Translations under genes and position numbers: made by a program
Part shown: positions 43,835-52,319 of the stretch, piece by piece
How positions within the stretch are numbered: the first letter of the stretch is position 1
Layout: every line of letters begins with the position of its first letter
From: CAWJMD01 sp963700925
Lineage (GTDB): Bacteria; Actinomycetota; Actinomycetes; Actinomycetales; CAWJMD01
DNA: 64,000 bases
Direction: 5' to 3'
NCBI GenBank assembly: GCA_963700925.1
Contig: OY969553.1
Span: 3,844,001-3,908,000 of the forward strand
The notes under the pieces: generated by a model
Told to the model about the DNA's origin: nothing
What the model saw: only the letters and a program-made list of their open reading frames with translations
Database searches by the model: none

Positions 43835-44965
43835 ATGTCGCCTGCCGCCAACCGTTCCGACCTGCCGGCCGCGGGACGCGTTGTCGTCAAGGTCGGCTCG
43901 TCGAGCCTGACCACGGCAGCCGGTGGGCTCGACCCCGAGCGGCTCGGACGGCTCGTGGACGCCCTTGCGGCGAGACGGCTGGCTGGCGGCGAGGTGGTGC
44001 TGGTCTCGTCCGGTGCCATCGCAGCTGGCCTGGCCCCCCTTGGACTGGTCCGCCGTCCCCGTGACCTCGCCACCCAGCAGGCGGCGGCCAGCGTCGGCCA
44101 GGGCCAGCTCCTGGCCCGCTACTCCGCCGCATTCGGCGCTCACGAGCTGCGCGTCGGCCAGGTGTTGCTCACCGCCGACGACGTGGTGCGCCGCACCCAC
44201 TACCGCAACGCGCAGCGCACGCTGTACCGGCTGCTCCAGCTCGGTGTGGTGCCCGTGGTCAACGAGAACGACACCGTCGCAACGCACGAGATCCGACTCG
44301 GCGACAACGACCGCCTGGCTGCCCTCGTGGCGCACCTCGTCCACGCCGACGCGCTCGTTCTGCTGTCGGACGTCGACGCCCTCTACGACGGACCTCCGCA
44401 TCGTCCGGGCGCCCGGCGCATCCCGACCATCGCCGGTCCCGACGACCTCGCGCAGGTGCGGGTCGGCAGCGTCGGCGCGGTGGGTCTCGGCACCGGAGGA
44501 ATGGTGACGAAGCTGCAGGCCGCCGGCATGTCGACCTCGTCGGGCATCCCGGCCCTGCTCACATCCGCCGACCGCGTGGGGGCGGCGCTCGCGGGCCAGG
44601 ACGTCGGCACGTGGTTCTTCGCCACCGGCCGCCGCACCCCGACCCGGCTGCTCTGGCTCGCCCACGCCGCCGAGCCGTCCGGCGAGCTCGTCCTCGACCA
44701 CGGCGCGGTTCGTGCGGTGACGGAGCGTGGTGCTTCGCTGCTGCCGGCGGGCGTGACGGCCGTCCGCGGCACGTTCGAAGCGGGTGACCCGGTGGACCTG
44801 TCTGACGAAAAGGGCAACGCGGTGGCCCGCGGACTGGTGAACTACTCATCAAGGGAGCTCCCGCCACTGCTCGGGCGGTCGACTCGAGAACTGGCGGCGA
44901 CGCTGGGGCCCGGCTACGACCGTGAGGTGGTGCATCGGGACGCACTCGTGCTGATCAAGGGGTAA
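43835..44965 (+). CDS. proB: Glutamate 5-kinase
   Basis: 376 aa. First step of proline synthesis. Amino-acid kinase domain (VVVKVGSSSLT...VLVSSGAIAAGLAPLG, NENDTVATHEIRLGDNDRLAA) and C-terminal PUA domain. It starts 13 bp after obgE, so the two are probably co-transcribed, as in other actinobacteria. Confidence 0.97.
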   Translation: MSPAANRSDLPAAGRVVVKVGSSSLTTAAGGLDPERLGRLVDALAARRLAGGEVVLVSSGAIAAGLAPLGLVRRPRDLATQQAAASVGQGQLLARYSAAFGAHELRVGQVLLTADDVVRRTHYRNAQRTLYRLLQLGVVPVVNENDTVATHEIRLGDNDRLAALVAHLVHADALVLLSDVDALYDGPPHRPGARRIPTIAGPDDLAQVRVGSVGAVGLGTGGMVTKLQAAGMSTSSGIPALLTSADRVGAALAGQDVGTWFFATGRRTPTRLLWLAHAAEPSGELVLDHGAVRAVTERGASLLPAGVTAVRGTFEAGDPVDLSDEKGNAVARGLVNYSSRELPPLLGRSTRELAATLGPGYDREVVHRDALVLIKG

Positions 44966-45014
44966 GCGGCGGTCTGCTGGCCCTCCAGGGGTGGAGCCAG
45001 GGAAGGCAGGAGAC

Positions 45015-45461
45015 ATGGCTGGTCATGACGGACGCCAGGAAGGGAACGACGTGCACCTCATGGCTGTGCCCGACCTCAGGATCGAGCACGACGATGAGCC
45101 GGAGGTCGTCGACGTGACCGACGACCAGATGCCGTTGTGGCACGTGCGCGTGACGCTCTCCGGGTCGCCCACGGATGCGAAGCTGCTCGGCGACGCCCTG
45201 CGGAGTCTGTGCGAGGCCAACCCGTTCCTCGCCTCGGTGCGCTACAGCAGCGACCGGGCTGAGGTCACGTACTGGGACGAGGCCGAGAACGCCGACGACG
45301 CGGCGGCCCTCGCCCTGCGCGTGTGGAACGACCACCGCCGGCGCCTCGGGCTGCCCGCCTGGGAGGTGGTCGGCCTCGAAGTGGTCGACCGCGACACCCG
45401 AGCAGTGCGAGGCGATGCTGGCAATGGCCCGCTCGCGATCGGCGACGTCCGGCCGTTCTGA
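45015..45461 (+). CDS. Conserved-type hypothetical protein between proB and proA
   Basis: 148 aa, acidic, soluble. A recognisable alpha/beta module (WHVRVTLSGSPTDAKLLGDALRSLCEANPFLASVRYSSDRAEVTYWDEAENADDAAALALRVWNDHRRRL) but no family that I can name. ATG 45015 follows GGCAGGAGAC; an in-frame ATG at 44991 is less well placed. Insertion between proB and proA suggests co-expression but not a proline role by itself. Confidence 0.75.
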   Translation: MAGHDGRQEGNDVHLMAVPDLRIEHDDEPEVVDVTDDQMPLWHVRVTLSGSPTDAKLLGDALRSLCEANPFLASVRYSSDRAEVTYWDEAENADDAAALALRVWNDHRRRLGLPAWEVVGLEVVDRDTRAVRGDAGNGPLAIGDVRPF

Positions 45462-45477
45462 GATCGATCCGCCGTCA

Positions 45478-45483
45478 TACCCT
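45478..45483 (+). promoter_or_regulatory. -10 element of leaderless proA promoter
   Basis: TACCCT, six bases (TTGACG), then ATG 45490. Confidence 0.65.
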
Positions 45484-45489
45484 TTGACG

Positions 45490-46797
45490 ATGTCCTCCGA
45501 CAGCGCCCCTCCTGGGACAGTCCCAGCCGGCAGCGTCCGCGACGCCGTCCACGAGACGTGCCGGCGAGCGCGAGTCGCCTCGCGGGCGCTCGCCCGGGCG
45601 ACCACCGCGGAGAAGGACGCCGCGCTGAACGCTGTTGCCGACGCGCTGGTCGCCTCCGCGGTGCGCATCGAGGCGGCGAACGCCACCGACGTCGAACGAG
45701 GTCGTGCCGAGGACATGTCGGCGGGCCTGCTCGACCGGCTTCACCTTGACGCAACGCGCGTAGCGGCTGTCGCCGACGCGGTGCGGGCGGTCGCCTCACT
45801 GCCCGACCCGGTGGGCCAGGTCGTGCGCGGCCAGACGCTGCCGAACGGCCTGCGCCTGCGCCAGACCCGGGTACCGATGGGCGTGGTCGCCATGGTCTAC
45901 GAGGCGCGCCCGAACGTCACGGTCGATGCGGCTGTTCTCGCGCTGAAGAGTGGCAACGCGGCAGTGCTGCGTGGCGGCTCCGCGGCGCTCGCGACGAACG
46001 CGGAGCTGGTCCAGGTCATGCGCGAGGCCCTCGAGGGGGTTGGCCTCCCGGCGGACCTGGTCGCCACCATCGACGAGCACGGCCGCGAGGGCGTCGAGCA
46101 CCTGATGCGCGCGCGTGGCCTGGTCGACGTGCTGATTCCCCGCGGGGGAGCCGGGCTGATCCAGGCGATGGTCGACGGGGCAACGGTTCCCGTGATCGAG
46201 ACGGGTGTGGGCAACTGCCACGTCTTCCTCGACGCCAGCGCCGACCCTGCGATGGCGCGCCCCATCGTGCTCAACTCCAAGACCCACCGGGTCGGCGTCT
46301 GCAACGCGGCCGAGACCCTGCTGGTGCACGCAGGCGCCCCTGCGCGGCTGCTCGGAGACGTGCTCACCGACCTGCACGAGGCCGGAGTGGTGCTGCACAC
46401 CGACGAGCGAGCCGCAGCGGTGGCCGCCGAGCGCGGCGTGCCCGTGGTGCCGGCCACCGACGACGACTGGGGCAGCGAGTACCTCGCGATGGAGATGGCA
46501 GTCGGCGTGGTCGACGACCTCGACGCGGCGCTGGACCACATCCGCACCTGGTCGAGCGGGCACACGGAGGCCATCGTCACCGCCGACGTCGCGTCGGCCG
46601 AACGGTTCACGACGGAGGTGGACTCGGCAGCGGTGATCGTCAACGCGTCGACCCGCTTCACCGACGGAGGCGAGCTCGGCCTCGGTGCCGAGATCGGCAT
46701 CTCCACCCAGAAGCTGCATGCCCGAGGGCCGATGGGGCTCGCGGAGCTCACGACGACCCGCTGGGTCGTGCATGGGGACGGGCACGTGAGGATCTAG
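45490..46797 (+). CDS. proA: Gamma-glutamyl phosphate reductase
   Basis: 435 aa. Aldehyde-dehydrogenase-fold enzyme of proline synthesis: VPMGVVAMVYEARPNVTVDAA, IPRGGAGLIQAMV, nucleophilic Cys region HRVGVCNAAETLLVH. ATG 45490 has no ribosome site but TACCCT at the leaderless spacing, so proA likely has its own promoter despite following proB. Confidence 0.97.
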   Translation: MSSDSAPPGTVPAGSVRDAVHETCRRARVASRALARATTAEKDAALNAVADALVASAVRIEAANATDVERGRAEDMSAGLLDRLHLDATRVAAVADAVRAVASLPDPVGQVVRGQTLPNGLRLRQTRVPMGVVAMVYEARPNVTVDAAVLALKSGNAAVLRGGSAALATNAELVQVMREALEGVGLPADLVATIDEHGREGVEHLMRARGLVDVLIPRGGAGLIQAMVDGATVPVIETGVGNCHVFLDASADPAMARPIVLNSKTHRVGVCNAAETLLVHAGAPARLLGDVLTDLHEAGVVLHTDERAAAVAAERGVPVVPATDDDWGSEYLAMEMAVGVVDDLDAALDHIRTWSSGHTEAIVTADVASAERFTTEVDSAAVIVNASTRFTDGGELGLGAEIGISTQKLHARGPMGLAELTTTRWVVHGDGHVRI

Positions 46798-46833
46798 TGC
46801 GCTACCGGCACGCGAACTGACGAGGAGCACGGG

Positions 46834-47361
46834 ATGCAGCTCGAGGCAGTGCATGGGGACATCACGAGTGAGCAGGTCGACGCAGTGGTCAATGCCGCGA
46901 ACTCCTCTCTGCTGGGCGGCGGCGGGGTGGACGGTGCGATCCACGATGCCGCGGGCCCGATGCTGCGGGCCGAGTGCGGGCGGGTGCGTGAGAGCCAGTG
47001 GCCCGGAGGGCTTCCGGTCGGGCACGCCGTCGTCACCGGTGCCGGCGACCTACCGGCTCAGTGGGTGATCCACACCGTCGGCCCGGACCGCCACCGCGGC
47101 GAGACCGACCCCGCCCTGCTGGCCTCGTGCTTCTCGAGCAGCCTCGACGAGGCGGCGCGGGTCGAGGCCCGGACGGTGGCGTTCCCCGCCGTGAGCGCCG
47201 GCGTCTACGGCTGGGACGTGGGTGAGGTGGCGCGTGTCGCCGTCAGCGCGGTGCGCGACTGGGACCACGGCCATCCGGGCCAGGTCGACCTCGCGCGGTT
47301 CGTCCTGTTCTCGCCGGCAGCCCTGACCGCGTTCGAGCGGGCGCTCCAGATGGCCGAGTAG
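46834..47361 (+). CDS. Macro-domain protein (ADP-ribose / O-acetyl-ADP-ribose hydrolase type)
   Basis: 175 aa, single macro domain: GDITSEQVDAVVNAANSSLLGGGGVDGAIHDAAGP, and the second loop FPAVSAGVYGWDVGEVA. These residues match the MacroD-type that deacetylates O-acetyl-ADP-ribose or removes ADP-ribose from Asp/Glu. ATG follows GAGGAGC. Its stop abuts the trpS stop (convergent, no gap). Confidence 0.92.
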   Translation: MQLEAVHGDITSEQVDAVVNAANSSLLGGGGVDGAIHDAAGPMLRAECGRVRESQWPGGLPVGHAVVTGAGDLPAQWVIHTVGPDRHRGETDPALLASCFSSSLDEAARVEARTVAFPAVSAGVYGWDVGEVARVAVSAVRDWDHGHPGQVDLARFVLFSPAALTAFERALQMAE

Positions 47362-48396
47362 CTAGGCGAGCCGTCGAGCAACACCGAGGGCGACCTCGAG
47401 TCGGCGGACGACCGGGGCCGCCAGGTCGCGTGCCCGTGCCGCACCCTCGTCCAGCACGAGGTCGAGGGTGGTGGGGTCGTCCACGAGCTCCGAGTACCTG
47501 CGCTGGACGGGTGCACACGTCTGCACCACGGTCTCTGCGACACAGTCCTTGAGCTCTCGGTAGCTGTCGATGCCGCGCGCCGCGTAGGCGGGATCCACTC
47601 CCGTGCACGCGGCCAGCACGTCCAGCAGGTTCGCGACACCGGGCTTGGCCGCAGGGTCGTAGCGCACCGAGCCCGGACCTGTCTCCGCGTCTGTAACCGC
47701 CCGAGACACCTTGCGGCGCAGCAGGTCTGGAGGGTCGAGCATGAACAGCACGCCGCTCGTCGACGGGTTGGTCTTGTCCATCTTGATGGTCGGGTTCTGC
47801 AGGTCCATCAGCCGCGGCCCGACCTCCGGCTCGACGCCCCGGGGCACGACCATGCCGGCGCCGTACCGTGAGTTGGCACGCTGCGCGAGCGCACGGGCGA
47901 GCTCGAGGTGCTGGCTCTGGTCGTTGCCGACCGGAACCTCGTCGACGTCGTAGAGGAGGATGTCGGCGGCCATCAGCACGGGGTACGTCAGCAGTGCGAG
48001 GCTCGCGCCGTCTCCAGTGCCGCGCCGTGCCTTCTCCTTGAACTGGATCATTCGGGTCGCCTCTCCGGCGCTGGTGAGGGACTCGAGCAGGTAGTGCAGC
48101 GACCGGTGCTCGGGCACCGCGGACTGCAGGAAGAGCGAAGCGCCGCCCGTTTCGAGCCCGGCGGCGAGTGCTACCCCGGCGAGCTCGCGGGTCAGTGTGC
48201 GCAGGCGGGCGGGGTCGTGCGGCACGGTCAGAGCGTGCAGGTCGGCGATCATCACGAGGACGTCAGACGGGGTGCTCGCTCGGCCTGGATGCTGCATCGT
48301 GCTCGCGCGCACGAGAGGCAGCACCGCGGAGAGATGGTTGCCGAGATGGAGGGAGCCGGTGGGCTGCAGGCCAGAGAGGGTGCGGATGGGTCGCAT
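47362..48396 (-). CDS. trpS: Tryptophanyl-tRNA synthetase, attenuator-controlled type
   Basis: 344 aa class I synthetase. SGLQPTGSLHLGNHL gives the HxGN form of the HIGH motif; the KMSKS site reads IKMDKTNPS, a divergent form. The ATG at 48396 follows GAGGAGAACCACC. A Trp-Trp leader peptide and competing hairpins upstream control transcription. In Streptomyces, an auxiliary indolmycin-resistant TrpRS is regulated this way, so this may be an inducible, possibly resistant enzyme. No other trpS is visible in the window, so whether it is the only TrpRS is unknown. Confidence 0.95.
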   Translation of the reverse strand: MRPIRTLSGLQPTGSLHLGNHLSAVLPLVRASTMQHPGRASTPSDVLVMIADLHALTVPHDPARLRTLTRELAGVALAAGLETGGASLFLQSAVPEHRSLHYLLESLTSAGEATRMIQFKEKARRGTGDGASLALLTYPVLMAADILLYDVDEVPVGNDQSQHLELARALAQRANSRYGAGMVVPRGVEPEVGPRLMDLQNPTIKMDKTNPSTSGVLFMLDPPDLLRRKVSRAVTDAETGPGSVRYDPAAKPGVANLLDVLAACTGVDPAYAARGIDSYRELKDCVAETVVQTCAPVQRRYSELVDDPTTLDLVLDEGAARARDLAAPVVRRLEVALGVARRLA

Positions 48397-48446
48397 GGTG
48401 GTTCTCCTCGGAGGGTGGGGTCCCACGAGGTGGCCAGGACGACGAA

Positions 48447-48516
48447 CGACCGCCTCGTGAGGCGGTCGGGTTGGGGCGCGAAGGCGCAGTGGACGGGGAC
48501 CGCCGTCAGGCGGTCC
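48447..48516 (-). promoter_or_regulatory. Ribosome-mediated transcription attenuator of trpS
   Basis: Minus strand, four segments: 1 GGACCGCC (48516-48509), 2 GGCGGTCC (48504-48497), 3 CGACCGCCT (48468-48460), 4 AGGCGGTCG (48455-48447). 1:2 and 3:4 form hairpins, the latter followed by TTCGTCGTCC as terminator. 2 can instead pair with 3 (GGCGGTC with GACCGCC), the antiterminator. Segment 1 begins within the Trp codon pair and covers the leader stop, so a ribosome stalled on Trp codons frees segment 2. Confidence 0.9.
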
Positions 48517-48541
48517 ACCACTGAAGCCGGGAGCTGCGCAC
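48506..48541 (-). CDS. trpS leader peptide, MRSSRLQWWTA
   Basis: 11 codons from GTG 48541 to TGA 48508-48506, with two tandem Trp codons (48520-48515) shortly before the stop. There is no ribosome site; TAGACT lies exactly six bases upstream of the GTG, so the leader is translated from a leaderless transcript. Role: sensing of charged tRNA-Trp. Too short for gene finders. Confidence 0.88.
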   Translation of the reverse strand: MRSSRLQWWTA

Positions 48542-48547
48542 GAGGTG

Positions 48548-48553
48548 AGTCTA
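48548..48553 (-). promoter_or_regulatory. -10 element of the trpS leader promoter
   Basis: Minus strand TAGACT (48553-48548), six bases (CACCTC) before the leader GTG. Confidence 0.7.
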
Positions 48554-48636
48554 CGGGTCCTGCTCGGAGCGGTCGTGACAGACTGTGTCGGCCGGCGGAG
48601 CGAGCGCCCGCAGGCGTCTCAGGAGGAGAGGTCACG

Positions 48637-48795
48637 ATGATCGGCGCGATTCTTGCCAGCGGTGCGGCGGAGGGGTCCGAGCACGCGAACACCCTGCCGA
48701 TGTCGCCGTTGGCGTTCGGCCTGGTCACGATGGGCGCCCTTCTGGGCCTGCTGCTCGTGACCTGGGCCTTCCGCAGCGTCGGCACGCGGCACTGA
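48637..48795 (+). CDS. Small single-pass membrane protein
   Basis: 52 aa. One hydrophobic helix (LAFGLVTMGALLGLLLVTWAF) with a short acidic N-terminal part and a basic end (RSVGTRH). ATG 48637 is behind GGAGGAGAGG, a very strong ribosome site. It precedes nadD by about 60 bp and reads like a genuine small protein; function unknown. Confidence 0.8.
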   Translation: MIGAILASGAAEGSEHANTLPMSPLAFGLVTMGALLGLLLVTWAFRSVGTRH

Positions 48796-48858
48796 CAGAC
48801 CCGGCCCGACCGCTGTGCCTGCGAGTCGTTCCCGTCTCCCGATGTGTCCGGAGGCGGC

Positions 48859-49458
48859 ATGACCGGCCGTACCCGGGTCGGCGTGATGGGCGGCACGTTC
48901 GACCCCATCCACCACGGGCACCTGGTCGCGGCCAGCGAGGTGCAGTCCGAGTTCTCCCTCGACGAGGTCGTGTTCGTGCCGACCGGTCGCCCCTGGCAGA
49001 AGGTGGCGGCCGAGGTGTCACCGGCTGAGCACCGCTACCTGATGACGGTGATCGCGACGGCCTCGAACCCGCGGTTCACGGTCAGCCGAGTGGACATCGA
49101 CCGGCCGGGCACGACGTACACGATCGACACCCTGCGCGACCTGCACGCGCAGCGTCAGGCGGCCGAGCTGTTCTTCATCACCGGAGCCGACGCCCTGGCA
49201 CAGATCCTGTCGTGGAAGGACATCGAGGAACTGTGGGCGCTGGCCCACTTCGTGGGCGTCACCCGTCCGGGGCATGCTTTGTCTGACACGGGCCTGCCCA
49301 GGGACCGGGTCAGCCTGCTCGAGGTGCCCGCCATGTCGATCTCGTCGACGAACTGCCGTGACCGTGTCCGCGCTGGTGAGCCGGTCTGGTACCTGGTGCC
49401 GGACGGGGTCGTCCAGTACATCGGCAAGCACTCGCTCTATCCGGCGGACGCGTCGTGA
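48859..49458 (+). CDS. nadD: Nicotinate-nucleotide adenylyltransferase
   Basis: 199 aa. Nucleotidyl-transferase fold: VGVMGGTFDPIHHGHLVAASE (T/HxGH) and the ISSTNCRDRVRAG motif. Makes deamido-NAD in NAD synthesis. ATG 48859 lies 4 nt behind GGAGG; GTG 48844 is an alternative start. It overlaps the LCP gene in GTGA, so nadD-LCP-rsfS-phosphatase form an operon. Confidence 0.96.
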   Translation: MTGRTRVGVMGGTFDPIHHGHLVAASEVQSEFSLDEVVFVPTGRPWQKVAAEVSPAEHRYLMTVIATASNPRFTVSRVDIDRPGTTYTIDTLRDLHAQRQAAELFFITGADALAQILSWKDIEELWALAHFVGVTRPGHALSDTGLPRDRVSLLEVPAMSISSTNCRDRVRAGEPVWYLVPDGVVQYIGKHSLYPADAS

Positions 49459-51077
49459 GCGAGCCCCCTGCGCCGACCGAGCCGACCGAGCCCACCGAGC
49501 CCACCGAGCCGATCGAGCCCACCGCGCCCGACGGGCCAGTGCCGGACGAGGATGGCGTTGCGCCGGTCACTCGTCGTGAGCGGCGCACTCGTGAGCGGCG
49601 CGAGGCCGAGCGCCGGGTCGACGAGGAGTGGCGCTCGGGCACCGACCGCCGCGTCGAGCAGAACGGGGAGGCACGGGAAGGCCCCGAGCGCCGCAGCGGC
49701 CTCGACCGCCGGGAGGGCGACCGGAGGGTTGGCGGCTCGGAGGACTCGAGCGCGCAGGGCGTCGCGCCTCTGGACGAGCCGCACGCTGCACGAGACGCCG
49801 GGTCAGGCGTAGGGCTAGACGCAGGGGCCGACGCCGAGCCGAGCGGAGAGCCGGCGGCGCGCGACTCCGTCCAGCCCACCATCGTGCCCACGCAGCCGAG
49901 CCACGTACCCGTGCCAGACCCGGGGCGTCGCTCGTTGCGGCGGTTCCAGCTCATCGTCGTCGCGCTGGTGGTGGCGGTTGCCTTCGTGGCAGCGGGCATC
50001 TGGTGGTTCACGTCCGACCGCGAGCCTGACCCGCCGGCAGAGCCGCCGGCCGTCGCAGAGCAGGCGACCACCTTCGTCGCGCTCACAACGCGCGAGGGCG
50101 ACGTCGTGGCTGGGGCTCTGATGGCGCACGACGACCAGACCGACGTGCTGATGGTGCCGAGCCGGTTGATCGTCGACGTCGCCGGGCAGGGGAGGGTGCT
50201 CCTCGCCGACTCGCTGGACACCGGAGCGGACGCCCCCGGCCAGGCCGTTGCCGACCTGCTCGACCTGCGCGTGGACGGCAGCTGGGTGCTCACCCTCGAC
50301 GGCCTCGTCGCCCTCGTCGACAGCGTCGAGGGCGTGGTGGTCGATGTCGACGTGCCGCTGACCACGCCGGACGGCCGGGTCAACCCCGGACCCGCGCAGC
50401 GGCTGGACGGGGTGGAGGCCGCCACGTTCGCCGGGTGGTTGCAGGCGGACGAGGCGGAGGCGGCACGTCTGGCGCGCGTCGACCAGGTGCTGAACGAGGT
50501 GCTCAGCGGCTTCCCCGAGGGGACGAACGCGGTCGGCTCGACGCTGTCGTCGCTCGCCGACGACAGCCGCAGCTCGTTCGAGGCGCTCGAGCTCGCCGAG
50601 CGGGTCGACCAGGTCGCGGGCGACGCGCGGGCCGAGCGGTACGCCGCGACCGTGCTGCCGACGACAGAGATCGCCGCGGGCGACATCACTGCCTACGGTC
50701 TGGACGACGAGGCCGTCGAGAGCCTGGTGGCGGCGCGCTTCGAAGGGGCCCGCAGCGCAGCGGGCGAGGACTCGGCGAGGGTGCTGGTTCAGAATGGCGA
50801 CGGCACGCCAGGACTCGGCGAGAAGGCTCGAGACCGCCTGGTCGAGGCGGGCTTCCGTTACATCGGTGGCGGCAACGCGTCCACCCTGGGCCAGCAGGAG
50901 ACGGTCGTGGCCGTCCAGGAGGACACGCCGGACGCCCGCGCCCAGGGTGTGGCGGTGGCCGAGGCCCTTGGCCTGGGTGAGGACGTGCTGGCCGTCGGGC
51001 TCGAGACGCCCTCGCTCGCGGACATCGTGGTGGTGCTCGGCGCCGACTTCGCGAGGGTGGCCGAGTCTGACGGCTGA
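49455..51077 (+). CDS. LCP (LytR-CpsA-Psr)-like protein with LytR_C domain
   Basis: 540 aa. A Pro/Glu/Thr repeat (EPTEPTEPTEP) and highly charged cytoplasmic N-terminus of about 155 residues precede one membrane helix (FQLIVVALVVAVAFVAAGIWWF). The extracellular part resembles LCP proteins (TDVLMVPSRLIVDV, LLADSLDTG, GAVALVDSVEGVVVDVD-like), followed by a LytR_C domain (ARVLVQNGDGTPGLGEKARDRLVEAGF...). LCP enzymes attach glycopolymers to the cell wall, but the Arg residues of the phosphate-binding pocket are not obvious here, so activity is uncertain. Confidence 0.85.
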   Translation: MSEPPAPTEPTEPTEPTEPIEPTAPDGPVPDEDGVAPVTRRERRTRERREAERRVDEEWRSGTDRRVEQNGEAREGPERRSGLDRREGDRRVGGSEDSSAQGVAPLDEPHAARDAGSGVGLDAGADAEPSGEPAARDSVQPTIVPTQPSHVPVPDPGRRSLRRFQLIVVALVVAVAFVAAGIWWFTSDREPDPPAEPPAVAEQATTFVALTTREGDVVAGALMAHDDQTDVLMVPSRLIVDVAGQGRVLLADSLDTGADAPGQAVADLLDLRVDGSWVLTLDGLVALVDSVEGVVVDVDVPLTTPDGRVNPGPAQRLDGVEAATFAGWLQADEAEAARLARVDQVLNEVLSGFPEGTNAVGSTLSSLADDSRSSFEALELAERVDQVAGDARAERYAATVLPTTEIAAGDITAYGLDDEAVESLVAARFEGARSAAGEDSARVLVQNGDGTPGLGEKARDRLVEAGFRYIGGGNASTLGQQETVVAVQEDTPDARAQGVAVAEALGLGEDVLAVGLETPSLADIVVVLGADFARVAESDG

Positions 51078-51160
51078 CGGCCGGCCGTAAGGCTGACGGA
51101 GCGCTCTGTCCGACATGAGAGGCTGGGCCGCAGCACCACCGTCCACCGCAGGGGAGCACC

Positions 51161-51535
51161 GTGACCGCGTCCGACCGAGCCGTCGAGCTGGCCGTGGGGG
51201 CCGCCGAGGCGGCCGCCGACAAGCTGGCCGAGGAGATCATCGCCCTCGACGTCAGCGAACAGCTCGTCATCACTGACGCCTTCGTGCTGGCCTCGGCCGA
51301 CAGCGACCGACAGGTGCGCGCCGTCGTCGACGCGATCGAGGAGAAGCTGCGCCATCTCGGCGCCAAGCCGGTGCGACGCGAGGGGCTCAAGGAGGCCCGC
51401 TGGGTGCTGCTCGACTTCAACGAGCTGGTGGTGCACGTGCAGCACGCCGACGACCGCCAGTACTACGCCCTCGAGCGGCTGTGGAAGGACTGCCCGGTGA
51501 TCGAGCTACCGGCGTCCGTCCGCGCACCCCGCTGA
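51161..51535 (+). CDS. rsfS: Ribosome silencing factor RsfS
   Basis: 124 aa. RsfS/Iojap family: AADKLAEEIIALDVSEQLVITDAFVLASADSDRQVRAVVDAIEEKL, and WVLLDFNELVVHVQHADDRQYYALERLW. It binds L14 and blocks subunit joining in starvation. GTG 51161 follows GGGGAG. Between LCP gene and histidine phosphatase, as usual. Confidence 0.96.
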   Translation: MTASDRAVELAVGAAEAAADKLAEEIIALDVSEQLVITDAFVLASADSDRQVRAVVDAIEEKLRHLGAKPVRREGLKEARWVLLDFNELVVHVQHADDRQYYALERLWKDCPVIELPASVRAPR

Positions 51536-51547
51536 CAGGCCGACACG

Positions 51548-52183
51548 ATGACTGCCTCACGGGTCGTTCTGTGGCGTCACGGCCGCACAGCCTCCAACGC
51601 CGCCCGCCTCTGGCAGGGACAGACCGACGTGCCGCTCGACGACGTCGGAATGGTCCAGGCAGCAGCCGCGGCGGCGACCCTGGTGCACCTGCCGCCGGCC
51701 GCGATCGTCACGTCAGACCTAAGCCGTGCGGCCGCGACCGCCGAGACGCTGGGCTTCGGCTCCGGCGTCACCGTCCAGACCGACAAGGACCTTCGGGAGG
51801 TCGACGCCGGGGCCTGGGAGGGCCTGAGCCGGGCCGAGATCGAGGTCTCGTGGGCCGACGACCTGGCGCGCTGGAAGGCGGGCGAAGACCTGCGCATCGG
51901 CGGTGGCGAACGGATCAGCGAGGCCGGCGCGCGCTGCGCCGCTGCCATCGAGCGGCACGCTGCCGCGACCGACGGAGTCCTGGTCGTGGTGGGTCACGGC
52001 GGCGCTCTCCGCAGCGCCGTCCAGCAGATGCTGGGTGTGGGGACGGACGGACGGTTCCTGGGCACGCTGCGCAACGCCCACTGGGCCGTTCTCGTGCCCA
52101 CCCGCTCAGGCTGGGCGCTGGACGCGTGGAACGTGGCCGCGCCGGAACAGCCGCCCGACCGCCGTCCGCACGCTGACGTCTGA
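51548..52183 (+). CDS. Histidine phosphatase family protein
   Basis: 211 aa. RHG motif with the phospho-accepting His (VVLWRHGRTASNAARLWQGQTDVPL), second His in VVVGHGGALRSAV, and DAGAWEGLSR. Phosphoglycerate-mutase-like fold; the rsfS-linked members may act as glucosyl-3-phosphoglycerate or similar phosphatases. ATG 51548 is 12 bp after rsfS. Confidence 0.92.
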   Translation: MTASRVVLWRHGRTASNAARLWQGQTDVPLDDVGMVQAAAAAATLVHLPPAAIVTSDLSRAAATAETLGFGSGVTVQTDKDLREVDAGAWEGLSRAEIEVSWADDLARWKAGEDLRIGGGERISEAGARCAAAIERHAAATDGVLVVVGHGGALRSAVQQMLGVGTDGRFLGTLRNAHWAVLVPTRSGWALDAWNVAAPEQPPDRRPHADV

Positions 52184-52214
52184 GGGCGATTGGTCCGGCG
52201 AGTGCCGCCTGCTC

Positions 52215-52220
52215 TATGCT
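52215..52220 (+). promoter_or_regulatory. Possible tRNA-Ala promoter -10
   Basis: TATGCT (52215-52220) with a weak TTGGTC -35 at 52190-52195, 25 bp before the tRNA. Confidence 0.45.
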
Positions 52221-52245
52221 CTCGGAGTCCCTTTCGGGGGACGGC

Positions 52246-52318
52246 GGGGCTGTGGCGCAGCTGGTAGCGCACCTCCATGGCATGGAGGGGGTCAGGGGTT
52301 CGAGTCCCCTCAGCTCCA
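52246..52318 (+). tRNA. tRNA-Ala (anticodon GGC)
   Basis: 73-nt cloverleaf: acceptor GGGGCTG/CAGCTCC with one G-U, D arm GCGC..GCGC, anticodon arm CCTCC-ATGGCAT-GGAGG, T arm AGGGG-TTCGAGT-CCCCT, discriminator A. It is followed by CC but not a full CCA. Its 3' part is the attachment site of the element that follows. Confidence 0.97.
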
Positions 52319-52319
52319 C
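52277..52319 (+). repeat. attL: tRNA-Ala 3' part
   Basis: 43 bp shared with 57323-57365, two mismatches (positions 52290 and 52294). The last 25 bp (52295-52319), covering the T arm and acceptor 3' strand, are identical. Confidence 0.85.

Noticed and set aside
42208..44073. Long minus-strand frame across obgE
   Set aside because: Low-information antisense frame; obgE is unmistakable on the plus strand.
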